A program made the translations under genes and the position numbers. The notes below the pieces were generated by a model. The model searched no databases. It saw only the letters and a list, made by a program, of their open reading frames with translations, and had not been told where the DNA came from. This document shows positions 16,121 through 24,464 of a DNA stretch of 64,000 nucleotides, piece after piece. Within the stretch, counting starts at the first letter, position 1, and each line of letters opens with the position of its first letter. The stretch is from positions 28,704 to 92,703 of the forward strand of contig JAEZQK010000021.1 of NCBI GenBank assembly GCA_023413135.1. The letters run 5' to 3'. The DNA is from Bacillota bacterium (GTDB lineage: Bacteria > Bacillota > Clostridia > Christensenellales > Aristaeellaceae).

Positions 16121-16546
16121 ATGGCGGAAAAGCTTGTAAATATCATCAAAAAGCCCAGGGAGCTGATCGGCGGGGCGCTCCAGGCGATCAAGGGGCCGGA
16201 TGTGCAGAGCCTGGTGGAATCCTTCACCAGCGAGATGACGATGGTGACGGAAGGGCTCTATGATGACCAGATGCGCCTGCGCAAAGAATTGGAGGAGCTT
16301 TCGGCACAGCAGACCATTCTTTCGCAGCAGGTGCTGGACGGCCGGGAAGACCTTCAAATGAAATGGGAACAATCCCAAAAGGATATCATGTCCCGCTTAA
16401 GCGATATGCAAAAGCGGCTGCAGGCGCTGGAAGCAGTGAAGGGGAAGCAAGGGAAAAAGAACGGGATCCTTTCCCAGGTGACGCTGCTGGCCGCCATCAT
16501 AGCGGGGGCCTGGATCATTGTGACGATCTTGAACCTGTTGAAATAG
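16121..16546 (+). CDS. Hypothetical coiled-coil protein with C-terminal membrane anchor
   Basis: I do not recognise a family. The 141 residues begin with MAEKLVNIIKKPRELIGGAL, continue with a helical, heptad-rich middle (residues 45-105, rich in Glu, Gln, Leu) that should form a coiled coil, and end with one membrane helix (VTLLAAIIAGAWIIVTILNL). This is a tail-anchored layout with the coiled coil in the cytosol. It has its own promoter and is followed 22 bases later by another membrane protein gene, so the two probably work together. Confidence 0.75.
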   Translation: MAEKLVNIIKKPRELIGGALQAIKGPDVQSLVESFTSEMTMVTEGLYDDQMRLRKELEELSAQQTILSQQVLDGREDLQMKWEQSQKDIMSRLSDMQKRLQALEAVKGKQGKKNGILSQVTLLAAIIAGAWIIVTILNLLK

Positions 16547-16568
16547 TACCACGCAAAGGAGGCTTTCC

Positions 16569-17084
16569 ATGCGTTCCTATGAAGAGATTGTGAAGGGTTA
16601 TCAAAAACGGCAGCGGGATACGCTGATCGATTCGCTGGCCGCAAGCCTGAACTATATGGATGAGATCTGCGTGGAGGCCGGCATCCTGGATGAGACCGGG
16701 ATTTTGGATGATTTGCTGGGCGGAGCCTGCGCTGCGCTGCCCTTTGCGATCATTGCCATAACCGAGCAGGCCAAGGTGCTTTTGGGCCGCAAGCCTGCTC
16801 ATACGGGGTTGAAGGATGCAGCTTTCCGCATGGCCAAATCGGGTGCGGCCATGGGTGTTGGCGCATATGTGTTGGGAACTGCGGGGGTATACGCCGCCAT
16901 TCCCTTGACCATCGGCGTCCGGGCAATGTTTGACCGGTACCGGCTGAAGATGCTTACCGGGCAGCGGGTTAAGATGCGCACCCAAAGGCTTCGGGAAATG
17001 CATTCGGCCATGGTTCCGCCCATCGTAATCCATGAGCAGCCGCTGCTGACTGAAGGCACTCCGGCCCTTCCCGGCCGGGAGTAA
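16569..17084 (+). CDS. Hypothetical membrane-associated protein
   Basis: No family recognised. The 171 residues hold an N-terminal amphipathic helix (YEEIVKGYQKRQRDTLIDSL), hydrophobic stretches around 55-70 (GGACAALPFAIIAITEQA) and 95-120 (GAAMGVGAYVLGTAGVYAAI), and a basic C-terminal region. AAAGGAGG stands before the ATG. It is the second gene of a likely two-gene operon with the coiled-coil protein at 16121. Confidence 0.72.
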   Translation: MRSYEEIVKGYQKRQRDTLIDSLAASLNYMDEICVEAGILDETGILDDLLGGACAALPFAIIAITEQAKVLLGRKPAHTGLKDAAFRMAKSGAAMGVGAYVLGTAGVYAAIPLTIGVRAMFDRYRLKMLTGQRVKMRTQRLREMHSAMVPPIVIHEQPLLTEGTPALPGRE

Positions 17085-17090
17085 GCGGAT

Positions 17091-17735
17091 TTATTGGAGC
17101 AGCGGCAGAAGCTCCTGCGGCTTTTCAATAAGATGACGGGCATGGTGCTCTACAAGCTCTTCCCGGGGCCTGAATCCCCACAGAGCCCCTATCGGGATCA
17201 TTCCTGCCGCGTTGGCGCAGGCCATGTCCACCCCCGTATCCCCTACATACAAAAATTCTTCCGGGGAAATGTGCAGCTCTTTGGCAATGTCAAGCGCGCC
17301 AGTGGGGTCAGGCTTCACCGGCACGCTTTCTTTTTGGCCCCTTATTATATCAAAGCGGATGTGCGGGAAGTAATACGCCATCACGTTCAGCGTATCCTTA
17401 TGCGGCTTGTTGGAAAAAACGCAGATGGACAGCTTGCGTTTTATGAGCTCCGGCAGCATGTCCATCACGCCGTCATATGGCCTGGTCTTGTTCCGGCATC
17501 CCGCCGCGTAATAAGACTGATATGCCGTCATAACGGCGGGAATCGATTCCACTTTAAAACCTGTGGCGCGCTGCGCAAGTGTTTTGACCCCGTCGCCCAC
17601 GAAATAGCGGTATGCATCAAGCGGATGCTCCGGCAACCCATTTTCCAAAAGCGCCTGGTTCATGCTGTCGGCGATATCTTCCAGAGTATTCAAAAGCGTT
17701 CCGTCCAAATCAAACAATACAGCCCGCGTAACCAT
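17091..17735 (-). CDS. HAD-superfamily phosphatase (phosphoglycolate phosphatase-like)
   Basis: A 214-residue cytosolic hydrolase of HAD subfamily IA. Motif I is LFDLDGTLLNT (nucleophile and general acid aspartates), motif II VFSNKP, and motif IV YVGDTGVDM with the lysine in VPVKPDP between. Helical cap between motifs I and II as in Gph/PpaX. The start at 17735 follows AAGGAAGG; the open frame upstream lacks family similarity. It converges with the unknown membrane gene at 16569. Substrate not predictable. Confidence 0.9.
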   Translation of the reverse strand: MVTRAVLFDLDGTLLNTLEDIADSMNQALLENGLPEHPLDAYRYFVGDGVKTLAQRATGFKVESIPAVMTAYQSYYAAGCRNKTRPYDGVMDMLPELIKRKLSICVFSNKPHKDTLNVMAYYFPHIRFDIIRGQKESVPVKPDPTGALDIAKELHISPEEFLYVGDTGVDMACANAAGMIPIGALWGFRPREELVEHHARHLIEKPQELLPLLQ

Positions 17736-17784
17736 TGCTTCACCTTCCTTACAGGACCCGCACATTGTACCATAAGCAGGGTAA

Positions 17785-17813
17785 GCATGCAATTGCGCGT
17801 TTGGGGCATAATG
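17785..17813 (+). promoter_or_regulatory. Candidate sigma-G/sigma-F promoter of the bofC-like gene
   Basis: GCATG (17785-17789), 17-bp spacer, CATAATG (17807-17813). Six of seven -10 positions match CATNNTA. It overlaps an upstream in-frame ATG at 17811, which favours the later start at 17847. Confidence 0.5.
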
Positions 17814-17846
17814 AAGCCATCAGCAGGAAAAGGATGGCGAGATTTC

Positions 17847-18455
17847 ATGCAATCAAATGGGCAGGACAGCCAAAAAAAGAAATTGGGGAAGGCTCTTCCC
17901 ATCAACCGGCAAGTATTTTTGGGCGCGGCCGCTTTGGTAGCCGCCACCGTATTGCTTATCATTGGGCTGTATCCGCGGGATGCGGCCGCCCCCGATCTAT
18001 ACACCACCCCACCGCCGGAAAATGCGGCGGATGCGGCGGGAACGCAGTCCTCCCGCGTGGAGGCCGGGTGTGAACTGGTTCAGCAGTTGACGTACAGCCG
18101 CTGCGACCATAAGGTGGACAGGCGAACGCCCCTCCCCCAGGAGCTTGTGGGCAAAACACGCCAGGAAGTGGAGGCCGCCTATGAAGGGTGGCAGGTGACG
18201 GAGTTTTTGCCCAAGCGCATCACCATGGCACGGCTGTTTCCGCTGTACTGCGCCGATCATGTGGTGCTGATGCCGGATGAAACGGGCGTGCTTAGCTTGT
18301 TTGAAAACAAATATGGTGATGCGATGGCCTTTGTACGGTCCCTGGAAATTGATATGGATGCCCTTCCCGAATCCATTGCGGAAGAGGTTCGCATGGGAAA
18401 AGGCTTTGACAGCCTGGAAGAAGTGGAACAGTGGCTTGAGAGCATTGAGAGCTGA
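17847..18455 (+). CDS. BofC-like forespore regulator protein
   Basis: About 202 residues with one N-terminal membrane helix (FLGAAALVAATVLLIIGLYP) and a secreted remainder. The C-terminal part resembles the BofC domain seen in many Clostridia: CDHKVDRRTPLPQELVGKT, EVEAAYEGWQVTEF, YCADHVVLMPDETGVLSLFE and SLEEVEQWLESIES. BofC in Bacillus lies in the intermembrane space and restrains SpoIVB, whose gene is also in this window. An alternative start is ATG 17811. The family call rests on pattern recognition. Confidence 0.65.
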   Translation: MQSNGQDSQKKKLGKALPINRQVFLGAAALVAATVLLIIGLYPRDAAAPDLYTTPPPENAADAAGTQSSRVEAGCELVQQLTYSRCDHKVDRRTPLPQELVGKTRQEVEAAYEGWQVTEFLPKRITMARLFPLYCADHVVLMPDETGVLSLFENKYGDAMAFVRSLEIDMDALPESIAEEVRMGKGFDSLEEVEQWLESIES

Positions 18456-18476
18456 ATTTGACTCATAGGATTGCAT

Positions 18477-18738
18477 CTAGCCATTAAGAGGCGATCCAGC
18501 ATTCGGGATGATCCATAAGGCGCTGCAGTTATTGAAAAACAGGCTCATGTGATAACCGTCCGTCGCCGCGTGATGCGCTGTGACGGACAGGGGCATGAGC
18601 TTTTTTTCATCCCTTTCAAAAAACTTTCCGGCTTCTATGGAAGGGAAGAGGTAATCATGTACGGCATAGCTGTGCAGGGAAAAGCTGCTGAAGCTGATCC
18701 AGGGCACGCAGGAAACGGCATCATAACACTATCCGCTA
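18477..18738 (-). pseudogene. Chloramphenicol acetyltransferase remnant (C-terminal third)
   Basis: The minus strand encodes DAVSCVPWISFSSFSL, then FPSIEAGKFFERD and LMPLSVTAHHAATDGYHMS, which are the C-terminal hallmarks of type A chloramphenicol acetyltransferase including the catalytic histidine (HHAATDG). Upstream of these the frame meets a TAG within a few codons, and no N-terminal two thirds (about 140 residues) can be found. The gene is a decayed fragment and should be inactive. A longer frame gives a 76-residue ORF from an internal ATG, but it has no convincing binding site. Confidence 0.8.
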
Positions 18739-18788
18739 CAGTTGTCAACGCTGTCGAACATAAGGAAGATCTTTGCGCAAATATAAGC

Positions 18789-18823
18789 GCCCCGCCCCTT
18801 TGTTTGCTTAAAAGGGGCGGGGC
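18789..18823. terminator. G/C-rich hairpin downstream of apgM and the small peptide gene
   Basis: GCCCCGCCCCTTT pairs with AAAGGGGCGGGGC (13 bp). It lies 32 bp beyond the small peptide stop on the minus strand. The following T-run is weak, so termination is probable rather than certain. Confidence 0.55.
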
Positions 18824-18855
18824 TATTATGCAAACAGCCTTATGAGGTGAATCCT

Positions 18856-18996
18856 TTAAGGCTGGTCGAGCTGCTCACTGACCGGTAGGGTACAACCCTC
18901 CGAAAATTCCGCAGAGCAAACGCTTTCATCGAAAGAGATATCCTCCTCCGGAATCTGCTGCTTGGGATTCAATGCTTCGTTGCAGGATTTCTCCAT
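18856..18996 (-). CDS. Small acidic 46-residue peptide, function unknown
   Basis: The peptide begins MEKSCNEALNPKQQIPEED and ends CTLPVSEQLDQP; it is acidic, has three cysteines (residues 5, 32 and 40) and no hydrophobic helix. The ATG at 18996 follows AGGAGGTGA with ideal spacing, which is the main reason to call it. It lies 31 bp after the apgM stop on the same strand and before a strong hairpin, so it is probably the last gene of that transcript. A regulatory or precursor peptide cannot be excluded; no modifying enzyme is adjacent. Confidence 0.55.
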   Translation of the reverse strand: MEKSCNEALNPKQQIPEEDISFDESVCSAEFSEGCTLPVSEQLDQP

Positions 18997-19027
18997 TTCT
19001 GTCACCTCCTGGCGGGTTTCTTGATTT

Positions 19028-20290
19028 TTATATACCCCGTATTCCGCCGGGTGAATCAAAGGAAGCATTTTTATCCTGCTCAAACAGGTGGGCCATGATT
19101 TGCGTTCCTTCCTTCAGATAAAGCCCCTTTGCGGCTGTTTCCTCATCCAGCTTTCCCGGCGCTCCGGGACGGCGGCTGTCATACAGCGCCCAGGGCACAG
19201 GGGAACCATCATGGCCCTTGGTGGACAAAAGCGTTAAATGATCGCTTAGCACCAGCAGGCGGAAATCGCCAAGGGCTGGCAGCTTCTCAAGCAGCGGCGC
19301 AATGACGCGTTGGTCCAGCCTTATGATGGCTTCCAGTTTTTTTTCTATATCTCCGGCGTGGGACATTTCATCTGGGGCTTCCACATGTAGCACCGCAAAA
19401 TCATCTCCGGCCTGAAGGGCCGAAATGACTGCTTCCACCTTGCCTTGATAATTTGTATCCAAATCCCCTGTTGCGCCTTCCACCTTTGGGGTTTTCAGCC
19501 CGGCCAGGGCGGCGATGCCCCATACCAGCGGCACGGCGCTGACCACGGGACCAAAATGGCCGTACTTTTCCTGGAAGGAAGGTAATTGAATTGCCCGGCC
19601 CGGGCCCCAAGGCCAAACCATATTGGCCGGCAAAAGGCCCCGCTTCCTGCGGGAAGCATTGATGGGGTGGCTATCCAAAATACTGAAGCTTACACGCATC
19701 AGCGCTTCAATTTCTAAGGACAGATGCCCTTTGGGCCAGTAATTGTCGACTGTCTGGTCCAATACGTTGTGGGGTTCCGTCAGCGAAAAGACCGCGTCCT
19801 TTGGTACCGGGCCATGAAGCACGCCGATATGGCGGAAGCTGCGGCTAACGGTGATAAAAAGCCCCATTTTCCCCGCGATGGCCTGATAATCCGGGTGGGA
19901 CATCAGGTCATGCATCAGGGTTTCCGCCTCGTCCCCTTCCACGCTGCCGCCGTTGTGGCTGCGAATCACAAGCCCATTTGCCGTATTCTCCACAGAACAC
20001 AGGTTGACGCGCAAAGATACTTCTCCCTCGTGGAGCAGAACGCCTACCCCTGCCGCTTCCAGCACGCTGCGGCCCGTGTAGCACTTTCTTGGATCATAGC
20101 CGAATATATTCAGTATGGCCGTGTCGCTGCCGGGTGTCACGCCTTCCGGTACCGTAAGGGCTGTTCCCGTTTCACTTCCCGCAAGTTTGTCCATGGCCGG
20201 CAGATCCAAATAACCCAGGGGCGTTTTATTGTGTAAGACGTTTAGCGGCTTGTCCGCCATGCCGTCGCCGATAACCATCAGGTATTTCAT
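19028..20290 (-). CDS. apgM: Cofactor-independent phosphoglycerate mutase, archaeal type
   Basis: Glycolytic enzyme interconverting 3- and 2-phosphoglycerate, 420 residues, of the alkaline-phosphatase superfamily. The N-terminus YLMVIGDGMADKPL holds the first metal aspartate; TPGSDTAILNIFGYDP contains the serine nucleophile region; VHVEAPDEMSHAGD and VLSDHLTLLSTKGHDG carry the other metal ligands. Length and motifs match the aPGAM branch rather than GpmI. Upstream is murG on the opposite strand. Confidence 0.95.
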   Translation of the reverse strand: MKYLMVIGDGMADKPLNVLHNKTPLGYLDLPAMDKLAGSETGTALTVPEGVTPGSDTAILNIFGYDPRKCYTGRSVLEAAGVGVLLHEGEVSLRVNLCSVENTANGLVIRSHNGGSVEGDEAETLMHDLMSHPDYQAIAGKMGLFITVSRSFRHIGVLHGPVPKDAVFSLTEPHNVLDQTVDNYWPKGHLSLEIEALMRVSFSILDSHPINASRRKRGLLPANMVWPWGPGRAIQLPSFQEKYGHFGPVVSAVPLVWGIAALAGLKTPKVEGATGDLDTNYQGKVEAVISALQAGDDFAVLHVEAPDEMSHAGDIEKKLEAIIRLDQRVIAPLLEKLPALGDFRLLVLSDHLTLLSTKGHDGSPVPWALYDSRRPGAPGKLDEETAAKGLYLKEGTQIMAHLFEQDKNASFDSPGGIRGI

Positions 20291-20451
20291 GCGCCACTTC
20301 CTTTCTGTTGCTCAACAGTATACAAAAAATCCCTTGAAGCCGCAACGGTTGAACATAAAGAGAACGGATAGAATACATCCCGCCGGCAAAAGTGCAAACT
20401 TTCCTCCTTTTGTGCTATACTATACCAAGTATTTTCAAGGAGGCCGTTTTT

Positions 20452-21537
20452 TTGAAGCGAATCGTATTGACCGGGGGCGGCACTGCCGGCCATGTGACGC
20501 CCCACTTGGCTTTGATCCCGCATTTGCTGAGGGCTGGGTATGACATCCACTACATCGGCACCGATGCGGGCATGGAGCGGGATATGATCAGCCGCCAAAA
20601 AGGCATTACATACCATGCGGTGAAGGGCGGCAAGCTGCGCCGCTACTTTAGCTGGAAGAATTTTACCGATCCTTTCCGGGTGCTTTGGGGGGCCGTGCAG
20701 TCCGCCCGCCTGATGGGCAAGCTTAAGCCGGACGTCTTATTCAGCAAGGGTGGTTTCGTGTCCGTGCCGGTGGTTTTCGGAGCGTGGCTTCACAATATAC
20801 CGGTAGTGTGCCACGAGAGCGATTATACGCCCGGTTTGGCCAACCGCATCTGCGCCGTGTTCGCCAAACGGATCGCCACCACCTTTCCGGAGTGCGCTAA
20901 GGCCCTTGGCAAAAAGGCGCAAATGACGGGCACACCGCTTCGGCCCGAGCTTTTTTCCGGCAGCCGTGCCCAGGGGCTGGCCATGGCCGGCTTTCAGGGC
21001 ATAAGGCCGGTGCTTTTGATGATGGGCGGCAGCTCCGGGGCTCAAAGCGTGAACCAGGTCCTGCGGGCGGCGCTGCCCAGGATCCTTCACAAAATGGACG
21101 TGATGCACATCTGCGGCAGGGGCAATCTGGAACCTTCCCTGGACCATACCCCCGGCTACTGGCAAAGTGAGTTTTTAAGCGATGAGCTTCCCCACGCCTT
21201 TGCCGCCGCCGACCTGATCCTTTCCCGGGCGGGGAGCAACGCCCTTTGCGAATTTCAGGCGCTGAAAAAGCCCATGCTTTTGATTCCCTATCCCCGCACC
21301 GCCAGCCGGGGCGACCAGATCCTCAACGCCCAAAGCTATGAGCGCCGGGGTCTGTGCCACGTTCTCCTCCAGGAGGATTTGACGGCGGATTCCTTGGTGG
21401 ACGCCTTGCATCAATTATATGAATGCCGCGGCAAATTGCGCGCCGCTTTGCAAAACGCACCCGCCGCCGATGGGACCCAGGCCGTGCTGGACCTGATCCA
21501 GGGGGCTTTGCCCCCTGGACCCCCAGCAAAGGGATAA
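20452..21537 (+). CDS. murG: MurG: undecaprenyl-PP-MurNAc-pentapeptide GlcNAc transferase
   Basis: Makes lipid II from lipid I on the inner face of the membrane, GT28 family, 361 residues. Motifs: VLTGGGTAGHVTPHLAL near the start, SKGGFVSVP, HESDYTPGLANR, GGSSGAQSVN (UDP-GlcNAc domain) and SRAGSNALCEF. The start is TTG 20452, eight bases after AAGGAGG; the upstream ATG lacks a binding site. The last dozen residues (QGALPPGPPAKG) are encoded by a family E repeat that also supplies the stop codon. It stands outside any mur cluster here. Confidence 0.94.
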   Translation: MKRIVLTGGGTAGHVTPHLALIPHLLRAGYDIHYIGTDAGMERDMISRQKGITYHAVKGGKLRRYFSWKNFTDPFRVLWGAVQSARLMGKLKPDVLFSKGGFVSVPVVFGAWLHNIPVVCHESDYTPGLANRICAVFAKRIATTFPECAKALGKKAQMTGTPLRPELFSGSRAQGLAMAGFQGIRPVLLMMGGSSGAQSVNQVLRAALPRILHKMDVMHICGRGNLEPSLDHTPGYWQSEFLSDELPHAFAAADLILSRAGSNALCEFQALKKPMLLIPYPRTASRGDQILNAQSYERRGLCHVLLQEDLTADSLVDALHQLYECRGKLRAALQNAPAADGTQAVLDLIQGALPPGPPAKG

Positions 21538-21547
21538 AACCCCTTTG
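21498..21547. repeat. Repeat family E, copy 2, overlapping the murG 3' end
   Basis: CCAGGGGG/CCCCCTGG (21498-21518), then a second hairpin CAAAGGG/CCCTTTG whose loop contains the murG TAA (21535-21537). The repeat therefore codes for the murG C-terminus. Confidence 0.75.
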
Positions 21548-21585
21548 CAATCCCCATATTTTCCCTTTCGGGAACAAACTTTCGG

Positions 21586-21786
21586 GGATGCATTGAAGGA
21601 GCAGAGCCCCTTCAATTGAAATCGTGTCGCCCGGCATAGCCTGCGCGCACGGGCGTTTGCGTAGCAAACATTCCTTACACTTTTCGCCGGCCGTGAGCTC
21701 GCACCGGTCAAGCGTAGCGCAGGACGGGGCGGAAAGTGAACAGGTGAAAAGTTCAGTGCCGCGAAAACGAAATTCGTTTTCACGGC
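21586..21786. repeat. Repeat family B, copy 3
   Basis: Recognisable blocks in family order: GGAGCAGAGCCCCTT, AATCGTGTCGCCCGG, ACTTTTCGCCGGCCGTGAG, and the terminal hairpin CGAAAACGAA/TTCGTTTTC inside GCCG...CGGC (21757-21786). Here the terminal hairpin faces the start of the next gene rather than a stop codon, unlike the other copies. Confidence 0.65.
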
Positions 21787-21860
21787 ATTTTTCTTTCCAT
21801 GGTTTGGTGCTGATAAGACAGGGACGTTTTGCACACAATAGCCGCGAGGAGGCGAATACC

Positions 21861-22445
21861 TTGAACAAAAAGTGGATTCTCACCATGCTGTGCGCGTTAG
21901 CGCTGGTGCTGCTGGGAGGCTGTGCAGGTGCCGAAGTCTTACCGTCCCCGTCGCCCGCAGCCACAACGTTGATGCCCAGCCCGTCAATTCTTCCCCCGAT
22001 AGCGCCGGTTGCCAGCCCCAGCCCTGGCGCCGGAACGCCCACGACCACCGCGCCCGGAACAACGGGCGCGGCAATTACGACGATGGACGAGGCGAAAAAA
22101 GTATCCCAGGACCTCGAGACTGAGCTGGAAAAATTGAGCGAAGTTTCAGAAGCAGCCGTGGCGGCCGCGGGGGATACCGCCGTGGTTGGGCTCACGTTTG
22201 ACAGCCAGTACAAAGGCGGCCTGACCCAGCGGATTACCGACATGGTCAACGACAGGGTCGGCACCGTCAATACCGCCGTCCAGAACATTGGCGTTACCGC
22301 CCAGGCGGCCCAGGTAAAATCCGTTCAGGACCTGGCAGCCACCATGGAAAAGTCGGGAACAACGATGGCCACGCTGCAAACCCAGGTGGACGCGTTGTTT
22401 AAAACCATCACCGCTAACGCCGGCGGCGCTACCACGGCACCTTAA
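21861..22445 (+). CDS. YhcN/YlaJ-like sporulation lipoprotein
   Basis: A 194-residue lipoprotein: signal peptide with lipobox LLGGC (Cys near residue 20), a Pro/Ser/Thr-rich linker to about 75, and a C-terminal domain with VVGLTFDSQYKGGLTQRI, DMVNDRV and VQNIGVTAQAAQVKSVQD, which is the YhcN/YlaJ pattern of spore membrane lipoproteins. The start is TTG 21861, nine bases after GAGGAGG. An intrinsic terminator follows. The precise role in spores or germination is unknown. Confidence 0.82.
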   Translation: MNKKWILTMLCALALVLLGGCAGAEVLPSPSPAATTLMPSPSILPPIAPVASPSPGAGTPTTTAPGTTGAAITTMDEAKKVSQDLETELEKLSEVSEAAVAAAGDTAVVGLTFDSQYKGGLTQRITDMVNDRVGTVNTAVQNIGVTAQAAQVKSVQDLAATMEKSGTTMATLQTQVDALFKTITANAGGATTAP

Positions 22446-22493
22446 GGCGTACGAAGGGATGCTTCCAGCATCCCCCTTCGCGCGCCTTTTTTT
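22446..22493 (+). terminator. Intrinsic terminator of the lipoprotein gene
   Basis: Stem with CGAAGGG-GATGC paired to GCATC-CCCTTCG, extended by GGCG/CGCC, followed by seven T. It begins directly after the stop codon. The region to 22676 contains no further feature I can support. Confidence 0.85.
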
Positions 22494-22676
22494 GCTGGAA
22501 TTAGATAGCCGCATAACCAAAGCAAAAAGAATATTGGCAACATAAATGCCTTGCCCAAGGAAAGAATGCGCAAACTCCGAGGCCTATTTTCCAAAGAAAT
22601 TTTTTTCCCGTCCGTGAATCCATAGTCATATCCCCCTGACAGCGCTCATAGCTTATCCCAGAGGGGGAGATGAAAT

Positions 22677-23162
22677 ATGGATTATACGGTACGTGCACAA
22701 CGCTGGCATATGCTGGGCGCCGCGCCCTTGACGGCTGTAATGGCCGCGGTGGCTTTTGCGCTGGGACAAGCCGGCATCCCCGCCAGCATCTGGCGGCTGA
22801 ACAGATGGGCGGCGGGACTATTGTTTGTCTGGTGGTTCCTGGGGATTGCCCTGGTAAGGCGGAACCCGCGCCCCTGGGCGACAGGCGTGCCACAGGCCGC
22901 GCGCCATGCCACGCGCATCCTGTGGGGCGCAGCCGTGGCCCAACTGGTCAGCACCCTGACGATGCTCGGGATGCACTATCTGTATAGCCTTATCCTGGGG
23001 CAGCAACACGTTTGGCTGGATACGCTGGTGGCATGCGGCGCATTGCTCTTCGGACAGGCGGCGGGTGTGAAATCGCTTGGTACGTTTTCCCGCCCCAAGC
23101 CATACCTGTACGGGGGCACCGCCATGCTTTGCGCCCTGTTCCTCCTGGCTGTACTTTCGTGA
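22677..23162 (+). CDS. Hypothetical integral membrane protein
   Basis: No family recognised. The 161 residues form four or five membrane helices (for example LTAVMAAVAFALGQAG, AGLLFVWWFLGIALV, ILWGAAVAQLVSTLTMLGMH, TLVACGALLFGQAAG and GGTAMLCALFLLAVLS), resembling small DUF3054-like proteins in layout only. GAGGGGGAG lies eight bases before the ATG. The stop codon is formed inside the terminal hairpin of a family B repeat. Confidence 0.72.
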   Translation: MDYTVRAQRWHMLGAAPLTAVMAAVAFALGQAGIPASIWRLNRWAAGLLFVWWFLGIALVRRNPRPWATGVPQAARHATRILWGAAVAQLVSTLTMLGMHYLYSLILGQQHVWLDTLVACGALLFGQAAGVKSLGTFSRPKPYLYGGTAMLCALFLLAVLS

Positions 23163-23323
23163 AAAATGACTGTGTCATTTTTCACGATTTTGCACTTTTC
23201 GCTTGTGAGTTGCGCTCACGGCCAGCGAAAAGTGTAGGGGCGCTTGCTCCGTAAGCGCCCCGCCCGGCAAAACCGGGCGATACGATTACAAACTAGGGAG
23301 CTTCGGCCCCCTCGTTGCTCCCC
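23158..23323. repeat. Repeat family B, copy 4
   Basis: Starts with CGTGAAAAATGAC/GTCATTTTTCACG (23158-23186), which overlaps the stop codon of the membrane protein gene. It continues with CACTTTTCGC/GCGAAAAGTG, GGGGCGCTT/AAGCGCCCC and GCCCGG/CCGGGC hairpins and ends with CCCTCGTTGCTCCCC. Same order as copy 2. Confidence 0.8.
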
Positions 23324-23455
23324 AAGAAAAAGGCCGGCGCATCGACTTGATACGCTGGCCTTCTAATACCGTTCAAAGCCATTAATCGCCGATTCATTCA
23401 GCCGAATAGCCGGCAAGTGTTCCGGGAAAAGCGTTGCTGAAATAAACCGGCACAA

Positions 23456-23580
23456 GCGGGCGATTGATAATCGCCCCTACGAATGCGAAGAGTATATTGA
23501 CTTTTCTTCCGGCTCCCATATGCCCAGGCAAAGAAGTCAACAAACATACAGCGTCATAGGGGCGATTATTAATCGCCCGC
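23456..23580. repeat. Repeat family A, copy 3 (complete, 125 bp)
   Basis: Both ends are palindromes (GGGCGATT-GAT-AATCGCCC and GGGCGATT-ATT-AATCGCCC) and are inverted repeats of each other. The interior is the reverse complement of copy 5 at 56558 with few mismatches, so the two copies sit in opposite orientation. Confidence 0.85.
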
Positions 23581-23682
23581 ATATCACCGGCTATCGACAG
23601 GCTGGAGGAAGACATACTTATTCGATTACAGTTCTATCACTGAATTCATAGCAAAGAGTGCAGTTCAAAAAAGGATTACGTA

Positions 23683-24462
23683 TTACATCCCCATGCTCTC
23701 ATATTTCCTGATCCCCCTGTAAAACACCGCCCTTGCCAGCAAAAAGTACGCAGCGCTCACCGCCATGGTCAAAAGTATATACAAAAGAGTCCGTTCCCCG
23801 GAAAGCACCAGGCAGGGCACATACCCGATAAACGCATAGGGAATCAATCCAAACAGCACTACCTGCATGAACAGGGGGTATACCTTCACCGGATACTTGG
23901 CATATTCGCCGATGCTGTACATCGTATATGGGATGTTCAATTGCCCCCCGGCTTTAAGCCAGAACACATTGCACGCTCCTATAAGATAGCTGGATGCCCG
24001 CACCGCCGTTCCGCACACGATAAACAGCAGGCTAAGCATGATGGCCGGCAGCGTCAGCGTATGAAGTGCGGTCAGCGCCAAAAAAAGGCCTAAAAATCCG
24101 ATGCCCAGCACCCCTACCCCCTGCAGCCCTACCTCATGGGAAAGAATCTGGTACAGCGGCGATACCGGGCGGGAAAGCATCACGTCCAGCTCTCCGCCAA
24201 ACACCAGCCGCGGTATGTACCAGATGCCGTCGAAAAAAATGTTGCTCATCCCTTCGGTAATAAACATGAAGGACATGATCAAATACACCTGGCCTTCGGT
24301 GAAGCCCGCAATTTCGGGCACGTTGCGGTACAGAACAAAGGCCACGCCCATCATCAGCGCCCGCATCACAAAACCCGCAACCGCCATCATCCAGAAATTG
24401 AAACGGTACTCCATGGCGGTTTTCAGGTATTGCGATTTGATCATCCAATAAGTTTTCAGCAT
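23683..24462 (-). CDS. ABC exporter permease (ABC-2/DUF990 type)
   Basis: A 259-residue membrane protein with six predicted helices, typical of the ABC-2 permeases of the DUF990 group (for example GELDVMLSRPVSPLYQILSHE and the C-terminal FYRGIRKYESMGM). It is the last gene of a three-gene transporter unit and follows the second permease gene by two bases. The two permeases and the ATPase should form a heterodimeric exporter; the substrate is unknown. Confidence 0.85.
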   Translation of the reverse strand: MLKTYWMIKSQYLKTAMEYRFNFWMMAVAGFVMRALMMGVAFVLYRNVPEIAGFTEGQVYLIMSFMFITEGMSNIFFDGIWYIPRLVFGGELDVMLSRPVSPLYQILSHEVGLQGVGVLGIGFLGLFLALTALHTLTLPAIMLSLLFIVCGTAVRASSYLIGACNVFWLKAGGQLNIPYTMYSIGEYAKYPVKVYPLFMQVVLFGLIPYAFIGYVPCLVLSGERTLLYILLTMAVSAAYFLLARAVFYRGIRKYESMGM

Positions 24463-24464
24463 GT

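Noticed and set aside
18752..18758. TGTCGAA (Spo0A box) beside the chloramphenicol acetyltransferase remnant
   Set aside because: It is not upstream of any intact gene in the right orientation; a chance 7-mer is the simplest reading.
22501..22629. 42-codon hydrophobic, Cys-rich frame on the minus strand with AGGGGG before its ATG
   Set aside because: The purine-rich site is very close to the start and mirrors the region around the divergent gene at 22677; there is no promoter or context, so I left it out.
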